Shown here piece by piece: positions 47,001 to 57,807 of a stretch of 64,000 bases of DNA (positions within the stretch are counted from its first letter, which is position 1; each line of letters starts with the position of its first letter). The notes under the pieces are model-generated. The model had not been told where the DNA came from. It saw nothing but the letters and a program-made list of their open reading frames with translations, and did not search any database. The position numbers and the translations under genes are program-made. This DNA comes from Apis mellifera (taxonomy: Eukaryota > Arthropoda > Insecta > Hymenoptera > Apidae). Where the stretch lies: positions 14,745,037-14,809,036 of the forward strand of contig NC_037639.1 in NCBI RefSeq assembly GCF_003254395.2, read 5' to 3'.

Positions 47001-47380
47001 GGTATAATGAAGGATTGAACGAACTTAATATCGCAACCCTGATTCCCTCCAAAAATTTAAAAAATTATTAAACAGTGATATATAACGAATAGTTGAACGA
47101 ACTTAATCGCAACCTTCAGTTCCCTCCTTAAATTTTTAAAATTATTAAACAATGATATATGGTGAAGAGTTAAACGAACTTAATTGGAACCCTGATTCCC
47201 TCCAAAAATTTTAAAAATTATTAAACAATAATGTACGATCTTTAACTTTAAGAATTGCGGATGACGATCACCTGCAATCAAAACTATTAAACAGTTAAAC
47301 CTATTCTCAAACAATAATATACAAACAATAATATGATCAAACGAACTTTAACGAACAAGTTGAAAATCCTCTCAAAGAGA
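44040..47380. repeat. Large minisatellite array, 81-bp core plus longer variants
   Basis: Units contain CCTAAAATTTTTGAAATTGT, TTAAATAATGATGTATGGCG, AAGGGTTGAACTTTAACGAA and GATCGCCTTTGCAATCGGAA. Between about 44940 and 45330 the unit is exactly 81 bp (CTCGGTTCC at 45010 as TTCGG, then 45091, 45172 and 45253). Elsewhere it is longer and more diverged. About 30 units in all. Minus-strand open frames of up to 177 codons are a by-product of the 81-bp period. Confidence 0.93.
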
Positions 47381-48500
47381 AATAGAAAGAAGCGAGTATT
47401 TCCACCCCGTTCCATTATCACCTCTTCTCGCAGAGATGGGCCGAGTTATCACAGCCGACGCTTACTCGTCGATAACTCGACTCTCGCGGCGGAGTCTCGC
47501 CTATTTCCGGCGATCCAACGCGGCATCCAACCACGGTCCTCTCCACCGCGCGTTTAAATATTTAAACCGACTCGTTGGCGCCGAGAGAACAACCGAGGAC
47601 AAGACATCTCCCCTCCCCTCCCCTTTCGCTATTTTCAGATTCGCTTTCAACGGGGGGGAACGGAATCCGCGTTTTCGCAAATTCCAGAATCCTCCTCGCG
47701 CGAGAATAGAAAATTCTCCCGAGCCCAGAAACGGAATGACCCACATAAGCAACATTCTCTATCTCTCCCCTTCCCCTCCATTTTCTCAAATTTTCCTTCG
47801 ATTCGTACTCGGCCCACTAAATTTAGCTGACACCTCCTCGACCAGTGGAGTGGACCCTCGATTGTGCACGCTCGACGAGCCATTCAGAGAGAGAGAGAGA
47901 GAGAGAAAGGAATACGTATTCTCGAGGCGTATGAGAGTCGATCTCGGGGCGGATTCCCACCGAACGATCGGTCACGACTTAAGGTCGCCATTCGATGATG
48001 CGAGCTGATCTTCCAGTGCAACCACCCTCCAACCTTCCCTCCTTCTTTCGTAATCTCGCAGCCCGTGTTGGAAAATTCGAGTTAATTCGAGTAAACGTTT
48101 TATGTACGATGTGTTGTTATATTTGAAGTTTGCTCGAGGAACAATTTGAGTTACTTCATAATATTATTTAAATGTTTTATGTGTGATGTGTTATTATTTG
48201 AAGTGAGTTTGCTGGATACTTTTTAACTAGTTACTTTTTCATTATGGATGGTAATATTTAACCTAATACCTAGTTACTTTTTCAACGGTGAATGGCAATA
48301 TTTATTTAGAATATAATATAGGTTTCTATAATCTTACTTAGATGTGGAATAATATATCGTTAATGGCTATTGATCAGACGACATCTTAGAAATATTGTTT
48401 TCAAAGTTTTTGTAAGATTTTATGAAATAAGTTGATGACGAAATTAGTTTCATTCGAAGAGAAATTAATAACAGAGAAGACGATGTATAATGTATAAAAT
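47381..48500. other. Intron stretch between minisatellite and MITE
   Basis: CpG-rich up to about 48050, then AT-rich with short repeated words (TTATGT(A/G)(C/T)GATGTGTTATTAT; TAGTTACTTTTTCA twice near 48225 and 48265). No coding exon is supported. Confidence 0.4.
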
Positions 48501-48505
48501 AAATG

Positions 48506-48756
48506 TCCCAAAATTAACGCAAGATTCGAATTAAATATAAAAGAGAGTTTTTAAAATATTAAATTAATATTTTTAATATTAATGTTTTTAATATTATTTT
48601 TAAAATATCTTCAATAATGAAGACTCGTTGTTGTATCGTACAACGCTCCATATTTTCTAACCTAACCTAAAACTCTCAGCTGTCAAACTGTTCTTTTTTC
48701 AGGGTTGCCATTAATGCAAAAATGGCGGCAAATTCAAATCTTGCGTTAATTTTGAG
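48506..48756. mobile_element. Probable MITE with 26-bp terminal inverted repeats
   Basis: CCCAAAATTAACGCAAGATT plus CGAATT (to 48532) is mirrored by AATTCAAATC plus TTGCGTTAATTTTGAG (48731-48756), 24 of 26 bases matching. Weaker pairing extends a few bases outwards. The element is about 250 bp with no coding capacity, as expected for a mariner-type non-autonomous element. I could not identify a clear target-site duplication. Confidence 0.6.
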
Positions 48757-51057
48757 ATATCTTTATAAGAAAATTAAGAATAATAGATAACGAATGTGAA
48801 TAATTGTAGTGAAAATGCAGAAAATTCCAGATGGATAATAATGCACAGAAAATATATCGCGGAGAATGCAGGAGGACGAGTGAATTAGATTTTGTTTAAA
48901 ACTATTTCTTACCAATGAAACAAATAATTATGCGATAAAAAAATTACGAGCCGAGGATAATTGCTTCATAAAATAATTTTCTTTATAAAGATACATAAAA
49001 TATAAAAGTTTCATGCGTTAATTTCTGTATCTTCGAATCTTCCGCAGTTATCCATATTTATTTCACGCTTTAAACTCTTCGTCGACGACCACACGTTGCA
49101 TATTCGAATATTCAAAATCGATAATCAGGGATATTATTTTAATGATATGTAATCAGGTATTACGTATACTACGAGAGATAAGAGAACTTTAATATCGATA
49201 CGTTGGAATTCTATGCCTATGCAAATTTATTAAAATTAGATTTACAGAAAAATTGTGAAAAATTTTCGAGAAAAATCGAGTTTCAATTTTCCATCCAATT
49301 TCGTTTTCGAAAATTTTCTACGATGGAAATTCAGTACAGAGTTCACTTCATTTTACTTCGACACTCGTGATCTCTGCAAGTCGACGCAACAATGAACGCA
49401 CGGAAACTCTTCCCTTCGATCCCACGTGGATCACCGTGTTCAATTCGAATACCTTTCCCTCGTTCCAAATTCCGTCCAAGGAGAGCGGATTCTCTCGAAG
49501 AATCCTCCTCCGTAATATGAAATTTAAAAAAAAAAAAAATCGTTGCTCTGAAAAAAATAGGGCGGAATCGAGCAACGATTTTTCACGCTGTTGGGAGATC
49601 ACAATAATAATAACGACAATTGGTTAGGTTCCGCGTACTCGAGCAGTTGCGCCACTTCTCTCTCCCGTCGTCGAGTCACGTAGCAATGAGATATAATATA
49701 TACGAGCGATTGTTAATTCTAACCCGTTTCTTTCTTCGATTGCCGAAGGAGAAAGAGAGAGAGAGAGAATAATAACAATAAACGATCGAAAAAAGGGGTT
49801 GCGCGAGCGTGAAATTCCATCTCCCGTTCGAGAAGAAAGCGGGGTGGGTGAGAGACAATGGCGAGGATAAAAATTTCTATTGCACGGCGAGAGATACTCC
49901 GTTGGACGCAGGGAGGCGATAGAACGGCGAGACAACTATCGATCGTTTCGTAGCGCGAACGCGAACCGAGGTGTGTTTTGAGGTCGTCGTCCTTTCCAGG
50001 TACACACGCGAGTCGATAACGCGCCAACGCTCTCCTCCAGGCTGCCGCTTGCACTCTCTACTGACCAATTATTCCACGCCGTGAAAGGAGCAGCGCCCTC
50101 CTCCTCCTTCCGCCCTCCCTCAAAAGGACGAATTTCGGCAAATCGGATCGTCACCGATCTCCGAGAACAGCTTTTATCCAGATATACGGTGATTGCCGAC
50201 TTTGGGCACAAGTGTGTCAATTCGTTGACAACGCTGGATACTTTAATTGGAAGTAATTGTAAGTAAAATAAATTTCAGAAAATGTCCGATCGTATATTTC
50301 CAAATAGTTATGGAAATAGTTATGTGCAAATTTTTGGTTAATGAAAAAAAATTTTTTTTTCAAACAAACTTGGCTACGCTTCATCTTTATTTCTTCCGCG
50401 ATTTAATATATAATACGGTTAACGAGTTTGACGAATGCTTGCTTTAGGCGTACATTTAATTCGAGTTACAACCTTTTCAGTAAGGAGTCATTACTCGAAT
50501 CTCTTAAGAGAGGATGTCCTCGTTCCTTTATCCTTCATTTGGGCGCACACGCGTGGCCGACGAAAAAAACGAGCGTCGAAACGTTAACTGTTGGAGGGAG
50601 AAGGAAAGAGGAGCGAAGGGAAGAGGAAAAGTGACAGGATGGACCGTGGGCGTAAAGCGCAAAGGGAAACGCAAAACTGCAGTGTCCGGGAAACGAGCCG
50701 ACCAGACTGATATATATATGTGTATATGTGTTTTTATATATATATGTTTCTCTATTCTTTTTTTCGTTTCCTTCGCTTTCGCTGCTCTCGCCACGGCTAT
50801 CTCGGTTTTCCTTTACGCGATTGTTCGCCCCCTCGCGCGCTTCGGCATCGCGGCCGCCTTCCGTCCATTGTTCCAACTGGAATGGCATCATTAATCGCGG
50901 CCCAGTTACGTCACGACACCTCTCATCCTCGCGCGCGATTAACACAATCGGACGGATGGTAGCGATGGTGGTGGTGCATCGATCAGCCCGATTAACGCGC
51001 TTCGTAATACTCCCCTCCCTTGCCGCGCTTTCACTTCCAAACCGACACGCACGTGGT

Positions 51058-51115
51058 TTCGTTCCGTTTCGTTTCGTTTCGTTCCGTTTCGTTCCGTTTC
51101 GTTCCGTTCCGTTCG
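51058..51115. repeat. (TTTCG/TTCCG)n pentamer microsatellite
   Basis: About eleven units of CGTTT/CGTTC in tandem. On the minus strand it yields an Asn-Gly-Thr-Lys/Arg repeat that is not a gene. Confidence 0.93.
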
Positions 51116-52029
51116 AGCACGAGGAAATCTGGAAATCTACGTTAGAAAATTTAGAAACGAAGAAATCGTACCAGATGGTACGATCGAGGGAATTGTACAC
51201 GCGAAATTGGAGATGAAATTGTTCGTGTCTCGCGCAACTAGTCCTTTCCAGACGGCGTGGAAGCAGCCGTGAAATAGCGATTCGTACGGTGCGGCGACGT
51301 ATCCCTCGGAGAGCTGGATTCTCGAGGGAGCGGTGGGGAGGGGAGGGGACGCGCGGCAGAGCGAAGAGAGGGGGTCGGCCGGATTCCATTCGACGGGGAG
51401 GAGGCGGCAACACGGTTTTGGTCGAGTTCGTCGGACCTCCTCTTGCGTAATACGGCCCTGAGCCGTAGTCTTACAACGGTAATGGAAGCCTCTACCGGGC
51501 TTCCTCCTACGGGCCAACAAAACCCGTTTCTCCTTACGCTTTAACGATCGTCCACGCGTCAGAATTTATAGGGGACAGGGGAGGAGGAGGAGAGACGCAA
51601 CGAGACAACCTCTCCCCCCTCGACTGAAACGAGGATAAAAAGAATAAAAGGAAGACGAGTAAGATGTTGTTCGAACGGAATCGCTTCTACGATTTAGAAG
51701 GATGGTAGTACGCGCTTGCAGCACTCCAGGGAAATCGTAGCAAGTTGTCGGGGAATTTGCGAGAGGAGAAGCAACACGCTCTACTTGGTCTCTCGCGCGC
51801 TCGAAACAGTGTAAAGTTTCCGAGATCATCACGGAGGAAAAAAAGAACGTCTCGAGATCCATCGAGACGTCCTGCTCACGAATTCCACCGTGTCGTTGTA
51901 AAACTTTAAATTCTTTTCCTCTTTAATCCTTGGGATTCTTCTTCGTTTCTTGTTTCGAACATCGACCCCATACTTTCGACCCACGATTAACCTCGAATTC
52001 AAAAGAAAGAAAAATAAAAAAAATACTTG

Positions 52030-52300
52030 CACGCTCACTTATTTATATACTTACGTGTAATTATGAAACTATTGAATCGTTATGAAAGTAATGCGAAAAT
52101 GGTTTATCGAAAGGATTATTCAGAACGTGAAAACAATTTAAAGCTCGAGCTGAGGTCGATCGAAAAATTGTTGTCCGCTACACGACTCGCTAAGACACAA
52201 TTCTTCCACGAATTAGGGCAGAAATTTTAACAGTTATACCACTCGTTGCTCGCACTCGTTACAATTCGAATTGATCGCGTAGAGTGGGGAGGCGACGAGC
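52030..52300. repeat. Dispersed diverged copy of the 42.5-43.6 kb repeat segment
   Basis: AAAATGGTTTAT, GCTACACGACTCGCTAAGAC, ACAATTCTTCCA and GAATTAGGGCAGAAATTTTA all recur with changes at 42510-42540 and 43545-43612, in the same order and orientation. GAGGCGACGAG follows in both places. The small plus-strand open frame at 52027-52230 lies inside this repeat and is not called as a gene. Confidence 0.7.
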
Positions 52301-52979
52301 GAGGACCCGTGCCTAACCTAACCATGCAAACGATTATTCTCTCGCTAGTAATCGACGGAAGAAGCTCTCCCGTTCCAAAGAAGATTTTTACGCGATCTTC
52401 GTTGGCGCGGTAGCGAACGCTTTTAAAGAAAGCGCGAGGGGATCTGTTAAAGCCTCTCGGTGAAAGCTTTTCGGTGAAATGAAATTCGCAACCGCGGAAT
52501 ATGTAATTCGTAATTCTGGACTCGGGAGGATGGAAATCTCGCGTGCGTGAGGGAAAAGGTGTCGGTTACAGGATGTCAACGCGCCTCGTCCAATTTATCC
52601 CTTTCGCAACCGCCCTTCCCTCCTCCCTTCTCGCTCTCCCTATCGTGAAAAACGATACCCGCTCGAGATCGAATTTGCGGTGCACCTCGATAACCGCGAA
52701 TCGTGATCGACGTGGAGGCTGGTGCTCCAGTTCGCACATGTGTACGCGGATACGCGATCTTGCACGCGGTGGCGCGTCGAAAATCTCCATCCTCCCCTCT
52801 TTTCCTCCCCCATCTTCCCATCTTCTTCTTCTTCTTCCAGAGTGTGCTCGTTTGTTTCCGGATCGACTTGTCGAAACGTGTGCGGAAGAAGCGTGTACGG
52901 TTCAACAAAAGAGCAACCGCTCCTCAAGTGAACCTTTCTCAAAGGATGTGGGCGGTTTCGGGTTACGAGAATCCTCTCC

Positions 52980-53327
52980 TCCCCACATTCTCTCTTTCTC
53001 GAAGAAGAAGAAGAAAAATGACAGGAAAAATTTATGCCTATTCGTCTCTCTTTCTCTCTCTCTCTCTCTCTCTCGAAGAAGAAGAAGAAGAAGAAGAAGA
53101 AGAAAAAGAAGAAGAAGAAGAAGAAGAAGAAGAACAAGAAGAAGAAGAAGAAGAAGAAGAAAATGACAGGAAAAACTTGTGCCAATTCGTCTCTCTCTCT
53201 CTCTCTTTCGAAGAAGAAGAAGAAGAAGAAGAAGAAGAAGAAGAAAAAGAAAAAGAAGAAAAAGAAGAAGAAGAACAAGAAGAAGAAGAAGAAGAAGAAA
53301 ATGACAGGAAAAACTTGTGCCAATTCG

Positions 53328-53400
<73 letters not shown>

Positions 53401-53402
53401 CA
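52980..53402. repeat. Inverted counterpart of the 41.6-42.0 kb composite microsatellite
   Basis: Three units of (GAA)n-AATGACAGGAAAAACTTGTGC-type sequence followed by (TC)n occur near 53017, 53160 and 53298, ending in a (TC)n run of about 70 bp. Each is the reverse complement of units at 41.7-41.9 kb. Confidence 0.93.
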
Positions 53403-54257
53403 AAAGCGAAACGTTGAAGGAATTTTTCGTTGACGGGTGGACGATTCGTAACGAGAGAACGAGAGAGAGAGAGAGAGGATATATTTATATTTGTACCAGA
53501 TTCACACCGGTGCTCGGGGATCCTAGCCCCCCTCCCCCGAACGTGCCACTTTCCACACCGGTGGTTAAGGCTTGGCAAATTGCAGGCTCGCCGTTAGTGT
53601 AACACCGGATGTCGCTTAAAATGAAAAAAGACACGCGTAAATTCGTAATCGAACGAGTATTTTTTTCCGTTCGACGAGAAGAAATTCTCTCTCTCTTTTT
53701 CTCTCTCTGTTTACGACGTTCCTTTCCCTGCCTCTCTTTCTTTTTTTCTCCTTTCGAAACACACCCGCCGCTCGAGCAACTCGTTCCTTCTTCTCGTCTC
53801 CCCGAGAAGAAAGTATCGGTTACCGAGGGTATTACGTTCGAACTCGTTAAACGCGCGCGCGAACGAAGGGAACATTGCGAAAGAGACGACGCTTGCGGGA
53901 CGACGGACAACGTCGCGACAACGATTTAACGGACACGCTCTCTCCAGAATCCAGAGACCCGTCCATTCGCGCGAATAATTATTCGCGAAATAATTCCAGG
54001 ATACAAGAAAGAAAAAAACAACGATACAATAAGACCAGAGATACACGGATCCTTTTCCAATCGTGACCGAAAGCGGGGGAGGGAAGGAAGGAGAAAAATG
54101 CGTCACGGGGTCGATAGATGAGAGAGAGAGAGAGAGGAGGGGAGGGGGCAGCTCGTCGTAACGAGTCACGTTTGCAAGGACAAGCAGAGCGTGGCCGAGC
54201 GGGGCCACCGGTGCGCATCGCGCATCGCGATCTCATCGATGCATCTTCTCGACGAGA

Positions 54258-54262
54258 TGCCT

Positions 54263-54297
<35 letters not shown>

Positions 54298-54352
54298 TTT
54301 GTTACGAATCGTCCACTCGAACAATCCTTCGTCGTTTCGCTTTTACAGAGAT

Positions 54353-54391
<39 letters not shown>

Positions 54392-54440
54392 GAGAGAGAG
54401 AGAGGGAGAGAGAGAGAGAGAGAAGAATAGGCGCAAGCCG
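54258..54440. repeat. (TC)n and (GA)n facing microsatellites
   Basis: A (TC)n run at 54263-54300 is followed 50 bp later by a (GA)n run at 54353-54423. The two could pair as a hairpin. The word AGAATAGGCGCAAG after the GA run is a degenerate trace of the 41.9-kb composite unit. Confidence 0.85.
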
Positions 54441-55815
54441 ACAATATTCCTCCCATTTCCCTTCTCCTCTCGTTCCAACGGAATAATACGTTATTATCTC
54501 GAATCCCGCGATACGAGGTTGGCTTCGATTGGACGATATTTAGATAGAAACGGCAACGCCGTTTTCGAGAGAAGGGGAGGGGGCAGAAATACGCGAATCG
54601 CTTTCTAAACAACGGGAGACAAGACGTCGAGATCGTGTATCGAGATCCCCTTGGAGCGAAAACTACTAAACAAACTGTTCTCCTCCCTCCTCGATTATCC
54701 GCGCGGATAATATCGAGTCGATTAATTAATTAAAACTGGAGGCTCGAGGAATGCGAGGGATCTCTCTTATCTTTACAGCCTGTTTGTCCCTAGCGAAAAA
54801 TGGCCACGGAGGAGAAGGAGAAGAAGGGAGGGGGGAGTTAGGGAACGAACCTGCCGCGTCTCCGGCACCTGGCCGCCACCTGCGCCACCTGGACGCGCGC
54901 TGAAAACCGCCCCTGGATACCGATAATCGATACACCGGTGGTAATTAAATAATTCCGACCGCGTCCGAGCGCCGCAACAACGCTCTCGCGTCGCTCCATC
55001 CTCGATTTTTCATCCGAGCCTTCGAGAGAGGAGAGGGGAGAGCAATGATTCTTCCATTGAAGGTCTGAAGGAACTTTGGGCAGATCGAAGATTATTTTTT
55101 GGAGAGAGAAAACACTCTTTGGACAATATATCTATTCATATATAAAAGTGATTTTGTAGGTTAAAAACTCGAAAAGTAATAATAGATGATGGCAGAATAT
55201 AAATTTCAATAATATAATAATAAGAAAAATTCTTCTTTTTCTTTTTCAAACTAGATAATAAGATTCGTAACGAAATGATTCAACTACGATCTCTGGATCT
55301 GTATATATTTCAAACTTTCAAAAATCGGGTGGAAAAGTTGTAACGATAATTTTTAGATTGACGCGAGATCTGAGTAGGTCGGTAACCGTGGACAACGAAA
55401 AAGACTCGCGAAAAAAAAAAAAAAAAGGAAGCGAGTGGATAGAATGGAAGGAGAGAGGGAGGGAGGGAGAGAAAAATTGGAACGTCGAACGGGGAAGGGG
55501 GATGTCTACATAGATTTTCTGGATTCCGCGAAGCGTTTCCGCGACCGTAATTACGGTAACGAGAGGCCCTAATTAGCCTAATGAAATCCGCTAATGAAAT
55601 ACAATTGGTGGCTGGAACGTGTACGTGTGGATCGAACGTGAGGCGAGCCGATGATAGCGACACGAGGCCGACGTGTACCAATTCGCGAAAACTCGGGCCG
55701 ACATTTCGCGCGCGTTCCACCGAGCGCATTATTGTGTGTCCCGAACGCGCGATCCTCTTACCCGGTGACCATGTAACGAACGGATCGCGGAAGCGTGGCG
55801 GAATATTTCACGCGG

Positions 55816-56185
55816 TTTATTCGAGTGTTTTTCTCCCCCCTCACACAATAATTCTTCAACCAGACGATAATTAAAAATTATCCATCCGTCAGATGTCTCC
55901 TCCGCCTCTTTCGAAAGTTGGTAATTGAATCCAAAGATCGTGCTTGAAAAAAGGTATTCCATTATCATTTAGACCGACCACGATTGGCTCGCAAATATCG
56001 CTCGCGTTAAACCGTACGAGCGATTTCGGTCGGCAACCCCTTCCTTCTCCGTCGGTATTGCAACATCGACGATAATCCTGTCCTCCTGTTGGCGGCGGCT
56101 CGTCACCAGGCCATTCCACTTTCCGCCGTTGCCCTATTGTCCCGCGGAGCGAATTCGCTATTAATAGCAAAACCAATTGAAGCAT
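55816..56185 (-). CDS. Candidate nested small secreted protein, 98 aa, with polyA signal
   Basis: ATG at 56185, TGA at 55891-55889, and AATAAA about 70 nt after the stop (55816-55821 reads TTTATT on plus). The product starts MLQLVLLLIANSLRGTIGQ, a good signal peptide, followed by a 79-residue mature part with four cysteines (CC-x6-C-x15-C): RRCCNTDGEGRGCRPKS and NASDICEPIVVG, ending LPTFERGGGDI. There is one possible N-glycosylation site (NAS). Base use is balanced and not repeat-driven, unlike most open frames around it. I do not recognise the family; it is not insulin by spacing. It could be one exon of a longer gene, since the frame stays open upstream of the ATG. It lies inside the long intron, on the same strand as the host. 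Confidence 0.4.
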
Positions 56186-57240
56186 CGTGAAAGTAACGGA
56201 GCCGCTCAATGGAATCCGAGTGGCTCGACACTCGGAACCAGAAACCGAGGAAACTGGGCCAGAAACGCTTTGTTACGCCCGGCTCTGCGTTTCCACCAGC
56301 CGGCTGTGAATCGCCGGTTAAACGGTTCCGATCGTTTCAGATTGAAAGATGGAGGAAAAGGAATGGAGGAACGAGAGAAAGAGAGAAACGAAGATAGAAA
56401 CGATCATTTGGATATTTATCGTTGGACACCGGGCACCCTTGGTCGATTATCCTTCGCTCGAAAACTTTCTCCGATCGCGAATGCCTCCATCTATCCATCC
56501 AGCCGCGAGGAATCGCGTTCTAGGCTATTGACCCGTTCGGAACTACCTTTCTAGACCACGCGAACGCTGGCACGACGGCTAAATAGAACGAAGGGTACGG
56601 CGAGGAAAGAGAAATTTCGACTGGAAGACCATCAGGAGTGGAGAGGGGGGAGGGGGAGAAAAATCCGTTTGTTCGATACTCGAGTTCGCCAGGAAAAATC
56701 GGAAATCGAATTCGTGACAAAATCGCTTGGAAAGGTGTCGGTCGACCGTGAAACGAATTCGTTTCCTCGAACTGGAAAACCGAGACGAGAGGTTGGATTT
56801 ATCCCGGCACCGCTCGATTCGAGGCGTTATTCGGAATCGACGAGTGGCACGGCAGCGCGTGAACATTGTTTTACGAGCGGCCGTAAAAGCCGAGCCTCGG
56901 ACGAGAAAGGACGATGATGATGATGATGATGAAGAAGAAGAAGAAGCTGGCGAAACCGCGACAGCTTTTCATCTTTTCTCTTTTCTTTTTTTTTTCCCTC
57001 CTTTCCTAAACCGACGACGTTACGCCAAGGTTAAAGACCTTCCTATCCGCGAACCAGTTTCGATCAGTCGAGAAAACTTGCGCGCCCGGAGACGAACGTT
57101 CGAATCTGCTGCTCGATGACACGCGCCAATTCCATGCTCTATTTTGCCTCCAGCCTCCAGCTACGCGAACCGGTCGCGCTCTTCCTTTTCTCCGAGCACA
57201 ACATCTTCCGCGTTCGCCTGCCTCGATTTCGTAACACGTC

Positions 57241-57807
57241 TCACTCTCTCGTCACATTCGCGGTGGACGCTTTCGTTCCGTCTACGTTCGAGTAGAATTC
57301 GAATCGCGATTCACAATCGGGACTGATTTCGACGAAATTTTTATACCCACTCGTTTCATAAATGCGACGAAGAAAACGCGGACGAATCTCGTAGGATAAA
57401 GTAGAGTTATTCGATCGTTCGCGAGTGTAAAATAACTCGGCGACATCGAGCTCGGGCCAATTAATAAAATACACGTTACACGAAACACAATCCGGATAAA
57501 GTATCCATGCGTATCCTTCGCATTCGCGAAACGAAAGATCGAGGTGTAAAAATAATTTTGGACGATAGAAACGAGTTGAAGACGAATATCGAGCATCGTT
57601 CCTTAGGGTATCCATCCTTCGTAATTCACGAAAGAACTGCCAAAGGTAATAGTCTAGGAGGAAACGAATTTTTATATTTTGGAGGCCGCTCGTTGCGATA
57701 CGCTCGTTTCTAAGAAACAATATAGATAAGCGGTGGCAATTATGCTCACGCATACACTGCCGAGAGCGTGCACGTATAGGCAGAATTCGGTGTATTGTAT
57801 CGAACAT
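57241..57807 (-). other. 188-codon open frame of uncertain status
   Basis: ATG at 57807, stop at 57241. It is not low-complexity: for example LLDYYLWQFFRELRRMD and YPDCVSCNVYFINWPELD. It has no signal peptide and no domain I recognise. The region is CpG-rich with few stop codons, so chance is possible. It is recorded because it is the longest non-repetitive frame in the long intron. Confidence 0.2.

Noticed and set aside
48655..48675. Insect telomere repeat (CCTAA)n
   Set aside because: Only two to three imperfect units; too short to be telomeric.
50514..51520. Several open frames of 120-290 codons around 50.5-51.5 kb
   Set aside because: CpG-rich DNA with few stops and a pentamer repeat; no conserved motif or matched splice sites.
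52640..53602. Open frames of about 300 codons on both strands
   Set aside because: They pass through (GAA)n and (TC)n; the flanking non-repeat parts show no domain.
55889..56185. Insulin-like peptide
   Set aside because: Cysteine spacing CC-x6-C-x15-C does not match the insulin A chain (CC-x3-C-x8-C), and no B-chain cysteines are present.
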